A stretch of 64,000 nt of DNA from Actinoplanes ianthinogenes. Lineage in GTDB: Bacteria > Actinomycetota > Actinomycetes > Mycobacteriales > Micromonosporaceae. The notes under the pieces were generated by a model. That model was given only the letters and a program-made list of their open reading frames with translations. It searched no databases and was not told the origin of the DNA. Shown here one piece after another: positions 18,484-26,217 of the stretch. The first letter of the stretch is position 1; each line of letters opens with the position of its first letter. Position numbers and translations under genes: made by a program. The DNA is taken from positions 248,001 through 312,000 of the forward strand of contig NZ_AP023356.1 of the NCBI RefSeq assembly GCF_018324205.1, given 5' to 3'.

Positions 18484-19380
18484 TCAGCGCTGACGGTAGG
18501 CGCCCTCGACGGCGCGGGCGCCTGCTTCGGTCCCGATCTCGGCACGGCTGGCCGGGTTGGCGCGGTAGTACCACAGAGTGAAGTTCAGGAAGTCCCGGTC
18601 GATGTGCAACCGCTCGGGACGGATCTTGAGCGTGCCGTCCCAACCGGCATGCCGACGGCCGAGCAGCCCGCGAACGGTGATCCCTTCCGGGCGCATCTGC
18701 AATCCCGGCCGGCCGTCGACCGAGAGCACCACCGCGAGCACCAGCGCGACAACGGCCAAGGCCAGGGACAAACCGGTGACCGCGTCTAACGGGACGAAAT
18801 GGGCGTAGCTGCGGCCCGGCGTCCGCTCGAGCTCCAAGCCGCCGCCGGCCCACCAGCCCAAGTAGATCGCCAAGCAGCCGCTCCAACTCGGCGACGGTTC
18901 CGCCACAAACTCGAAACTCCAGGAAGCCGGCCGTTTCCTCGTCCGCCAGACGACCAGCGCGTAAATCGCGAATGGAACACCCAGCTCCACGATCAACGCC
19001 GCAGCGAAGACGAGCACACCCCAGTCGAGGCTCAGACCCCAGGATCGAGGGCTGACCCACACCTCCTGAGCCAGATGCAGGAGGAGCGCGAGGAGGGCGC
19101 AAGGCAGAGCGAGGAGACGGGTGGCGCGAGGGGACACGCGGGGAGCGTAGATCAAAAACCGCCTGACCTGCGACGACGTGATCAAGCCGATAGTCACTCG
19201 TTCCCCAAGATCAGCGAGTACCGCACGATCCGGACACCGCACCAGCACCGGCTCACCAGGAAGCAGAGCTGCAGTGAACGCCCACCTCGCCGCACGAGCC
19301 CAAGAATCGGTGTAGTCAAGGCACCGCAGTTCCTCCACCGTCAGGGGTCCGATCCGGTCGGGATCGCCGCCCGCACCCAA
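18484..19380 (-). CDS. Hypothetical multi-pass membrane protein
   Basis: 298 aa. A soluble N-terminal segment of about 80 residues (ELRCLDYTDSWARAARWAF), four to five membrane helices (for example LLALPCALLALLLHLA, VLVFAAALIVELGVPFAIYALVVW, GLSLALAVVALVLAVVLSV) and a cytoplasmic C-terminal PH-like stretch (GLQMRPEGITVRGLLGRR ... RIRPERLHIDRDFL). Start is TTG or an internal GTG. Function unknown. Confidence 0.65.
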   Translation of the reverse strand: MGAGGDPDRIGPLTVEELRCLDYTDSWARAARWAFTAALLPGEPVLVRCPDRAVLADLGERVTIGLITSSQVRRFLIYAPRVSPRATRLLALPCALLALLLHLAQEVWVSPRSWGLSLDWGVLVFAAALIVELGVPFAIYALVVWRTRKRPASWSFEFVAEPSPSWSGCLAIYLGWWAGGGLELERTPGRSYAHFVPLDAVTGLSLALAVVALVLAVVLSVDGRPGLQMRPEGITVRGLLGRRHAGWDGTLKIRPERLHIDRDFLNFTLWYYRANPASRAEIGTEAGARAVEGAYRQR

Positions 19381-19605
19381 CTACGCCTGGCCCGACCCCT
19401 GGCCGTCGATCTGCGCCGCCCCTAGGAACAACCGGCGCGACACAGATTCCGGTGCACCCAGCCGCCGGTGAGTCAGGATTCGCGTCGCGCTCCCGTACAG
19501 GCCACCCGCACGGCCGCTCGCCGGCGGCGGGTGGCCCGGGCTGGCGGCGCCAGGTCCGGACGGTGGTGTACCTGACGTTGCCGAGTCACGTGTCAAGATC
19601 GGTCC

Positions 19606-19942
19606 GTGGACCCAATCGAGATCGAACCAGCGGAGTCGGGCGGGTACAGCCTTTGGCTCGAAGCGGGCACCACCGACGTTGACGAGATCATCCGCAAACT
19701 CGGCCACGAGGCGAACGGCTACTTTCTGGGAAGGCATCGCCGAGCTCGTAGCATCGGACGCACCGAGTCTTGCGGGGCGATTCTCACCGGATCCGGAAGG
19801 CGGAGCCTTCTGCTCCTACAGCGACGACCGCGCCGTACTCGAAGACTTGGCCGCTCGGCTGCACAAGGTCGCAACAGAAGAGAGCAGACTGCGGCAACTC
19901 GTTGATCTGGCGGCCACCACCGGGTTCGAGTTCGACGACTGA
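19606..19942 (+). pseudogene. Imm51-like immunity gene with a frameshift
   Basis: Two frames together make one family-like protein. Frame 1 (19606 on) gives MDPIEIEPAESGGYSLWLEAG through HEANGYF; frame 2 continues WEGIAELVASDAPSL, DPEGGAFCSYSDDRAVLEDLA and ends GFEFDD. HEANGYFWEGIA and the terminal FEFDD are typical of Imm51, an immunity family of polymorphic toxin systems. The break is at 19723-19725, where TAC-TTT-CTG should read TAC-TTC-TGG; one extra T explains it. Either the gene is broken or the base is an assembly error. No cognate toxin gene is adjacent. Confidence 0.78.
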
Positions 19943-20055
19943 CGTTCCACGCTTCGCGCCAGAGCAGCCCTTCGATCGAATTCGGAACCGACTCCACGAA
20001 CAAGCCAGCTGACCACCGCCGGACGCACATACGGCGCGGAAGGGAGCAGTAGTGG

Positions 20056-20655
20056 TCAGGGCTCGAGGTATTGATGACGTGGGAACAACCTGCTCAGACG
20101 GGGCAAACGGCATTCGACCTCGGCAAGACTGTCGGAGTTCCACGGCCGCCCGGCAAGTACTGTATCGAAGGGAAGGCGGTGACCCCGGGCGCTCAACGCC
20201 TCGTCCATGCCCTCCTCCTCACCCGTGACACGGTCATAGGCGGCGGGCGCCACGGATGCCAGCTCTTCCCAGCTCGGCCACTCCGTGTTGGCCCACTCCT
20301 GCGGCCGGCGCCCGGCGAGGGCCAGCACGGCGGGCACATCGACCAGGTTGTCCGGCGCCCGGGCTGCGTGCTGCCACCAGCGTTGCCCCTGGCCGATGAG
20401 CCACGCCTGGAAGTACCAGAAGCCATCACCGCTGCAGAGCCCGTCCATGACCTGGTTAGCGGCCCCCCACATGTCGAAGGTGTCGATCGGGCCGCGCACC
20501 GTATCGAGGTGGATCTGAAAATCCACGATGTGGTCTACGGCGATACGGCTGAGCCGGTATTCCAACCAGGCGGCTCTGCTCTGCGGGCCGGTCGTCTCCT
20601 CACCAGAGCGCTCCAAGAACCGCCAGAAGTCCTCCACGTCCACGGCGACGACCAT
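20056..20655 (-). CDS. DUF4240 domain protein
   Basis: 199 aa from the ATG of MVVAVDVEDFWRFLERS. The DUF4240 layout is visible: an N-terminal DFWRFLE helix, FDMWGAANQVMDGLCSGDGFWYFQAWLIGQG, and WPSWEELASVAPAAYDRVTG. Members occur near toxin-immunity loci and with WGR domains; function is not established. GGAG lies immediately before the ATG, so a start slightly upstream is possible. Confidence 0.8.
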   Translation of the reverse strand: MVVAVDVEDFWRFLERSGEETTGPQSRAAWLEYRLSRIAVDHIVDFQIHLDTVRGPIDTFDMWGAANQVMDGLCSGDGFWYFQAWLIGQGQRWWQHAARAPDNLVDVPAVLALAGRRPQEWANTEWPSWEELASVAPAAYDRVTGEEEGMDEALSARGHRLPFDTVLAGRPWNSDSLAEVECRLPRLSRLFPRHQYLEP

Positions 20656-20901
20656 AGCTCCGGCCGACCCATGTCCAGCCCTCCACCGCCACGGTGAAAC
20701 CGGGATCGGTCGGCCAGCCCACGCCAATCGCGAAGGTCTGTCGGGACTCTTTGGCACGGCACCGACACGCGATCCGCACAGGAGCGCCACGCATCCACTG
20801 TCGACAGAACGACGCCCTGTTTATGCAGGTGGAAGGCCAAGAGAACCCATGGACAAGTGGGAAATATGGAGCTTGAAAGTCCGCGGTTCTTCCCGAATTC
20901 G

Positions 20902-21441
20902 TCAGCTCACGTTGATCGTGAATGTGGACGTTTCTCCGTCTTTGCTCGTCAGCGTGACCGGCCCGAAGATGATGATGGGAATGGCCGCACTGCCCGCGCC
21001 CCGATAGAAGCCGGTTGCGCGGGTGATCCGGACGGCAAGGGCTGACAGGGTCGCCGCGAGCTCCGCATCGGCCTGGACCCTGGGCTGGACAAGCGCCTGC
21101 TGACCGTGCCGCTCGGCCCAGTCCCGCACAGCGCGCGAGTCCCTGCTCATGGCGGCGAGGATTGATTCGTTGGCCCATGCCCAGAGCCATGAAGCAGTCG
21201 ACGGGTTGTAGCTAGCGAGTATCTGGGCCGCGGCAGTCGCGGTCTTGTCCGCGAAAGTCCAGGTGATCATGCCGGTGCGCTGGTCGAGGTCCCACCGTTC
21301 CGCCGTGCCGAGACCCCAGGAAGCGTGCGCCTCAGCAAGCTGGTTGACCATGTCCTCGCCCTGCAACAGCAGGACGCCGAGATCGGTCTCACCCGCGTCC
21401 GACGCCTCACTTGACCTGCCCCTGCGCCCGAAAAGTCTCAT
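20902..21441 (-). CDS. DUF6882-like protein
   Basis: 179 aa soluble protein. The central pattern GMITWTFADKTATAAAQILASYNPSTASWLWAWAN and, later, ATGFYRGAGSAAIPI match the arrangement of DUF6882 proteins as I remember them (a WLWAWAN helix flanked by beta strands). Such proteins are frequent in gene-poor accessory blocks of actinobacteria. The family assignment is from memory and should be treated as provisional. Confidence 0.7.
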   Translation of the reverse strand: MRLFGRRGRSSEASDAGETDLGVLLLQGEDMVNQLAEAHASWGLGTAERWDLDQRTGMITWTFADKTATAAAQILASYNPSTASWLWAWANESILAAMSRDSRAVRDWAERHGQQALVQPRVQADAELAATLSALAVRITRATGFYRGAGSAAIPIIIFGPVTLTSKDGETSTFTINVS

Positions 21442-21479
21442 GCGGCGAAGCCTTTCACACGGTCACGAGGTGCAGCTGC

Positions 21480-22523
21480 TCACGCGGGGCCCGAGGGCTG
21501 CCGGCGATGTGTGACGTAGGCGTCAATCTCGGCCAGTACCGCCGCCTTGCCCGCCTCGTCGAGGAACGAGTACCGCACGCCCTGACGTGCCAGCTCCGCG
21601 ACCCCGTGCGAGTCCAGGTCGAGCAGGTCGGCGGCGACCTGGTACTCCCGGTTCAGCGTGGTCGAGAACATCGGCGGGTCGTCGGAGTTGATGGTCACCG
21701 GGACGCCCGCGGCCACCAGCTGGGGCAGCGGGTGCTCGGCCAGCGACGGCGCCGAGCGGGTGCAGACGTTCGAGGTCGGGCACACCTCCAGCGGGATGTC
21801 GTGCTCGCGCAGGTGGGCCATCAACTCCGGGTCGCGGGCGGCGGCGATGCCGTGGCCGATGCGTTCCGCGCCGAGGTGCCGCACCGCCTCCCAGACCGTC
21901 TCCGGCCCGGTCGACTCGCCGGCGTGCGGGACGCTGCGCAGCCCGGCGGCCCGGGCGGCGGCGAAGTGATCGGCATACCGGGCGCGGGGGATGCCCGCCT
22001 CCGGCCCGCCGAGCCCGAAGCTGACCAACCCGTCCGGGCGCTGCTTGAGGGCCACCTCCAGGGTGACGTCGGCGCCGGTCATGGTCGGCTCCCCGGGGAT
22101 GTCGAAGCACCAGCGCAGCTGGATGCCGTGGTCCCGGGCGACCCGCCGCCGGGCGTCCTCCACCGCTTCGCAGTACGCCTCGGCCGAGATCCCCCGCGTG
22201 ACCGACGAATACGGCGTCAGCGTCAGCTCGGCATAGCGCACCGACTGGGCGGCGAGCCCGGCGCCGATGTCGTAGGTGAGCGTGTTCAGGTCCTCGGCGT
22301 CGCGGATCAGGTCCACGACCGACAGGTACACCTCGACGAAGTGCGCGAAGTCGGTGAACGTGAAGTACTCGGCCAGCAGATCCGGGTCGGCCGGCACCGC
22401 CGTGCTCCCGGCGTGCCGCTCGGCCAGGCGAGCCACGGTCTGCGGGGTCGCCGACCCGACGTGGTGGACGTGCAGCTCCACCTTGGGCAGTCCGGCGATG
22501 AAGTCGGTCACGTCCGATGCCAT
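21480..22523 (-). CDS. add: Adenosine deaminase
   Basis: 347 aa TIM-barrel zinc hydrolase converting adenosine to inosine (purine salvage, cytosol). Zinc ligands and catalytic residues are visible: HVH at residues 18-20, PHAGES, ERIGHG, and INSDDPPMF at the C-terminus. The HVHHVGS sequence after strand 1 is the actinobacterial variant of HxHLDG. Start set at the ATG with AGGAGG 5 nt upstream; the frame stays open 270 codons further but without coding character. Confidence 0.92.
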   Translation of the reverse strand: MASDVTDFIAGLPKVELHVHHVGSATPQTVARLAERHAGSTAVPADPDLLAEYFTFTDFAHFVEVYLSVVDLIRDAEDLNTLTYDIGAGLAAQSVRYAELTLTPYSSVTRGISAEAYCEAVEDARRRVARDHGIQLRWCFDIPGEPTMTGADVTLEVALKQRPDGLVSFGLGGPEAGIPRARYADHFAAARAAGLRSVPHAGESTGPETVWEAVRHLGAERIGHGIAAARDPELMAHLREHDIPLEVCPTSNVCTRSAPSLAEHPLPQLVAAGVPVTINSDDPPMFSTTLNREYQVAADLLDLDSHGVAELARQGVRYSFLDEAGKAAVLAEIDAYVTHRRQPSGPA

Positions 22524-22853
22524 GTATGCCTCCTGTACGGAGGCGCCCTTAAGACCAAGGACCGGGCCGAGCGTGGCGGACTTCCATCCGTCGCAGCGCC
22601 TCTCGAACCCGCCCCCGCACGCTAACAAGGCCGCCCAGCAACGACAACCATGTGATGCGAGGAAGGGCCGGCACGGATTGTCGTGATCCGTCGCCCACGC
22701 GACCCACCTCCCTCTCACCGATGCCGAAGCATGGCCCAGCTCGCCCGGGCCGGGAGAACGGCCGCAGTGCCAGAAGCCCGCAGTCCGCCTGCCGGCGCCG
22801 GTCCAGGTTCCCGATCTTGACCTTCCCAACACTGCCAAGTTCCGCTGCCTCGG

Positions 22854-22859
22854 TAGGGT
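22854..22859 (+). promoter_or_regulatory. -10 hexamer TAGGGT, leaderless type
   Basis: TAGGGT ends exactly 6 nt before the GTG at 22866, placing the transcription start at or next to the start codon. No Shine-Dalgarno is present. Confidence 0.55.
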
Positions 22860-22865
22860 GCCATC

Positions 22866-23720
22866 GTGGTGCGGACAGTGAATCCCGGCCCGGACGATCT
22901 GATCGACGAGCCGACCGAGCGCTGGCTCGACGACATGGATCTGGTGCTGGAAAACCTGCGGTTCGGCCTTCTGCCCCGGGATTTCCCGTTCGACTACTCC
23001 GCCGCGTCGCTCGACCTGCTCGAGCCGCTGATCGCTGCGGAGTGGCCTCCGGACGGCGACCTCGTGGACGACGACTTCCTCCGCGGGGCGCTCGCCTATG
23101 CCGGAGAGTCGTTGATGCGGGTCGCCGGCGGGCGGTGGCGCTGGTCGGACGGGCCGGTGGTGTCCTTCGACCCGGCACTCGGGCTCGCCGATCTGCCCCT
23201 CACCGGCGCGGCCTCGTTCGCCCGGCTCCATGCCGAGTTGACGGCTGCCGTGGCAGCGCGTCCCGGGTGGGAGCCGACGAAGCTGTGGACCCCCGCCGAT
23301 CCAAGCGGCGACCCGCCCGCGCCACCGCAATTCGAGTCATGGTTGCGGCGGCAGGAGGCGGCGTTCGCGGGGTGGGCGGGCGGACCCTGGGATTTCTCGC
23401 CGCGCTCGATCGAGGCGCTGGAGCAGATGTTGTTGTCCACCGTCCGGGTCGGCGAGGGCACCGACCCGGACGCCGGCCACCCGACCATCGACGCGGCGGC
23501 CTGGTACTTCGGCGAGACCCTGATCCGCAACGGCGGCGGCCGCTGGACCTTCATCCCCGGCGAACCCAGCGCCTTCGACCTGACCAAGGGACGTCCGGTG
23601 GTCCGGCCGTCCGACCCCGACCGCAGCTTTGTGGTGCCCACCGTCTCGGTCGCGACCGTGCTGCAGCAACGAGCCCCGGGCCAACTCTCCTGGTGGCTCA
23701 AGCGGTACCTCGGGCCGTGA
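22866..23720 (+). CDS. Hypothetical protein with internal domain duplication
   Basis: 284 aa, soluble. Two copies of one module: residues 19-100 (WLDDMDLVLENLRF ... FDYSAASLDLLEPLI ... GALAYAGESLMRVAGGRWRW) and about 158-240 (WLRRQEAAFAGWAGGPWDFSPRSIEALEQMLL ... AAWYFGETLIRNGGGRWTF). Both have the order W-helix, FD/DF-S-x-S-(L/I)-x-x-L/E-L, then Y-x-GE-(S/T)-L-(M/I)-R-x-x-GGRW. I do not recognise the family. GTG start, probably leaderless. Confidence 0.75.
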   Translation: MVRTVNPGPDDLIDEPTERWLDDMDLVLENLRFGLLPRDFPFDYSAASLDLLEPLIAAEWPPDGDLVDDDFLRGALAYAGESLMRVAGGRWRWSDGPVVSFDPALGLADLPLTGAASFARLHAELTAAVAARPGWEPTKLWTPADPSGDPPAPPQFESWLRRQEAAFAGWAGGPWDFSPRSIEALEQMLLSTVRVGEGTDPDAGHPTIDAAAWYFGETLIRNGGGRWTFIPGEPSAFDLTKGRPVVRPSDPDRSFVVPTVSVATVLQQRAPGQLSWWLKRYLGP

Positions 23721-23793
23721 ACACGGCCCCCTCGGGACGCCACGGTTCGCTACCGTGGGGAGCGCTTTGATGCGTGCTCGTCGATGAAGGGGG

Positions 23794-26199
23794 ATGACGA
23801 TGCACGGGCGATGGTGGCGGCGCGTCATCGGCGTCACGGTGAGCATGGTTCTCGCTCTGGCCGGTGTTCCGTTCGCCGGTGTCGCGCCGGCCGGCGCCGG
23901 GCTGCGCAACCCGCCAGGCGTGGGAGCGAGCTGCCCGAACTACGACAAGGTCAACCTCAGAAGGCTGCCGGGCCGCGACGGCCAGACCCGGTTACCGGAG
24001 ACGAATCCGCCGCGCAGTTTCGAGTACGACTGGCCACTCGAAGCTCTCTCCCAACTGCCGCCACCCGGCTCCCCGCTACCCGGTGCGCCCACCCTCGCCG
24101 AGCTCGCCGCGATCGGCGCCGACCCGTATTCTCCAGCGCTCGACTACGACCCCTTCACAGGGCAGCTGGATCTGGCCGGACGGCCCCGCCGGGAGCTCAT
24201 CGCCCGGTGGAACCGGGCGGTCGCCCAGCGGAACGCCGACGTAGCCGCCGGCAGAACTGACAAGAACGGCAAACCATACGAGCCGCTTTCGCTGAAGGAC
24301 TGGCCCGCCCTGGTGGCCCGGGCGACCAAGGGGTCGCGCAACACGCCGATGGGCGACGCCTACGAAGAGCTGGTCCGCAGCACTCTCGGCCTCAGCGGAG
24401 AGCTCGGCTGGAAGTGCAACGAAAGCATGGAGAAGCAGGGCGGGGACAAAGACCGGTACTACGACGCCGTCAACCACCAGCTGCGGCTGATCTACGAGTT
24501 CAAATCCACCTGCACCATCAAGAAAGATCAGCTCGACAAAGACATCGCCTTCATGAAGCACCAGAAGACCCTGCCGGAGAATGAGCGTTACACCCTCGTC
24601 TACATCTTCGCCGAGGACTGCGGCAAGTATCGGAAAGCGATGGAGCAGGCGGGGATCCTGCGCTATGTGATCGCCGCCAAGGCGAAGGTGAAGGCGGTCG
24701 CGGCGGCCGCGGCCAGTCAGGGCGAAACCGCTGACTCCGACGCCACCAAGCAAGCCGACGCGGCCAAGGAGGCAGCCGGCGCGAAGGAAGCCGCTGCCGC
24801 ACAGCAGGCCGCCGCCGCACAGCAGGCCGCCGCCGAAAAGGAAGCGGCCGCCGTGCAGGCCGCCGAGTCGGCTTTCACCGAGCCCGGGCAGGCGCCCGCG
24901 GCCGGTGCCGTGGTGCAGGCGGTGGCCGGTGTGCCGGCGACCGCGCGCGAGGCGGAGCAGGCGGAGCAGCTGCTGGTCAGCGCTTTGGCGCCGGGCGACG
25001 ACGTGGACGATTGGACGGCCGACGAGCTCGGTGGCGTCGACTTCACGACGCTGGAGCTGCGCTACCTTGCCGATCCGACCAAGGGCAAGCCGGGTCTGCA
25101 GTATGCCTTCTCGGTGCGGCCCAACGCCGACGGTTCACCGTCGTGGGGCGGGGTACGCGCGTTGCAGGAGAACTCGGACTCGTTCTTCGTCTGGCTGGCC
25201 CTCGACCCGTCCCGGCTGTGGGTGAATCTGCACCCCGACGAGCCTGAGCGGATCATCGACCCGGAGCTCGGCCGCACCGACGCCGGGCGGGCCATGCTCG
25301 AAGCTGACCTGCAGATGAAGAAGACGGTGGCCAAGCTGATCCATCCGAATTCCCGGACCGGCGCAAAATTCTGGGATGCGATGCAGGGGATGGACTCCGG
25401 CGCCTGCCTCACCTTCCGGCAGTGGATCGTGCCCGCGCCTGCGACGGTGCGGGAGGACGACGGCGGGCTCTACATCGTCGACGCTCCGCTGTCGGTGAAA
25501 ATGGAGAGCGAGCACAAACCGGCCCAGAACACCGGCCAGAACGCTGCGAACTGTCGCAGCAACAAGGCTGTCGACCAGCACAACGAGAAGGTGTTCCGGC
25601 AGATGATCCTGCCGCAGGTCGAGAAGACGGTGAACACCGCACCGGAGTACGAGCTGCTCCGTCGCGTCTACCTGACCCGCGTCGCGGCCGAGTGGTACAA
25701 GCAGCGCAGCCTCACGAAGGCGACGGCCCTGCAGGACGTGATCGGCAGCAACAGCACCGCCAAGTGGCCGGCGCGCACGAAGTGGAAGCCACGCGACGTG
25801 TTCGACAGGTTCGTGAAGTCCTACCGCGACGGCGAATTCACCGTAAAGCGGCGTACCAAGCGGGGCAACGTCATCACCACTACGACATATGTGTACGGCG
25901 GCGTCGACTTCAGCGCATCGCCCCGTACGGGTATGGAAGAGGCCGACTTCATCGCCGGACACGCGGAGCTGCCGGGCACCGTCGCGAAGGCGCGGCAGGC
26001 GCCTGTGGCGAACGACGACACGGTGTGGCTGGGCGGCGAGTCCGCCGACCGGGCAGATGGCCCACCCGCCGGGCGCAACGGCTCGATCCGCCGGATCGTG
26101 GTGCCGCTGGTCGCCACCGTCTCGGGCGTGATCGTCATCGGCGTCGTCACGGCGATGGCCATGCTGGTCTTCCGCAAACCACGGCGGCGTACCCGCTGA
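23794..26199 (+). CDS. Membrane-anchored extracytoplasmic protein with nuclease-like motif
   Basis: 801 aa. Signal peptide about 1-36 (RRVIGVTVSMVLALAGV ... GAG). A soluble region to about 290 contains DAVNHQLRLIYEFKS: Asp224, then Glu235-x-Lys237, the spacing of a PD-(D/E)xK nuclease core. Next an Ala/Lys/Glu coiled coil (about 295-365), a large unrecognised domain (about 400-690, with GRTDAGRAMLEADLQMKKT), and one C-terminal membrane helix (about 768-793) ending FRKPRRRTR. It would be tethered outside the membrane. ATG 23800 is an equally good start (AAGGGGG). It converges on the MmpS-like gene. Confidence 0.8.
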   Translation: MTMHGRWWRRVIGVTVSMVLALAGVPFAGVAPAGAGLRNPPGVGASCPNYDKVNLRRLPGRDGQTRLPETNPPRSFEYDWPLEALSQLPPPGSPLPGAPTLAELAAIGADPYSPALDYDPFTGQLDLAGRPRRELIARWNRAVAQRNADVAAGRTDKNGKPYEPLSLKDWPALVARATKGSRNTPMGDAYEELVRSTLGLSGELGWKCNESMEKQGGDKDRYYDAVNHQLRLIYEFKSTCTIKKDQLDKDIAFMKHQKTLPENERYTLVYIFAEDCGKYRKAMEQAGILRYVIAAKAKVKAVAAAAASQGETADSDATKQADAAKEAAGAKEAAAAQQAAAAQQAAAEKEAAAVQAAESAFTEPGQAPAAGAVVQAVAGVPATAREAEQAEQLLVSALAPGDDVDDWTADELGGVDFTTLELRYLADPTKGKPGLQYAFSVRPNADGSPSWGGVRALQENSDSFFVWLALDPSRLWVNLHPDEPERIIDPELGRTDAGRAMLEADLQMKKTVAKLIHPNSRTGAKFWDAMQGMDSGACLTFRQWIVPAPATVREDDGGLYIVDAPLSVKMESEHKPAQNTGQNAANCRSNKAVDQHNEKVFRQMILPQVEKTVNTAPEYELLRRVYLTRVAAEWYKQRSLTKATALQDVIGSNSTAKWPARTKWKPRDVFDRFVKSYRDGEFTVKRRTKRGNVITTTTYVYGGVDFSASPRTGMEEADFIAGHAELPGTVAKARQAPVANDDTVWLGGESADRADGPPAGRNGSIRRIVVPLVATVSGVIVIGVVTAMAMLVFRKPRRRTR

Positions 26200-26217
26200 C
26201 CACCGGCCGATCAGCGG
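26193..26217. terminator. Bidirectional hairpin containing both stop codons
   Basis: CCGCTGA (26193-26199) and TCAGCGG (26211-26217) are perfect complements. The TGA of the upstream plus-strand gene and the TGA of the minus-strand gene are each the end of an arm, so one hairpin ends both transcripts. Confidence 0.65.

Noticed and set aside
21480-23330. 270-residue N-terminal extension of adenosine deaminase
   Set aside because: The enzyme's normal N-terminus begins at the ATG with AGGAGG; the extension overlaps the divergent gene and has no family character.
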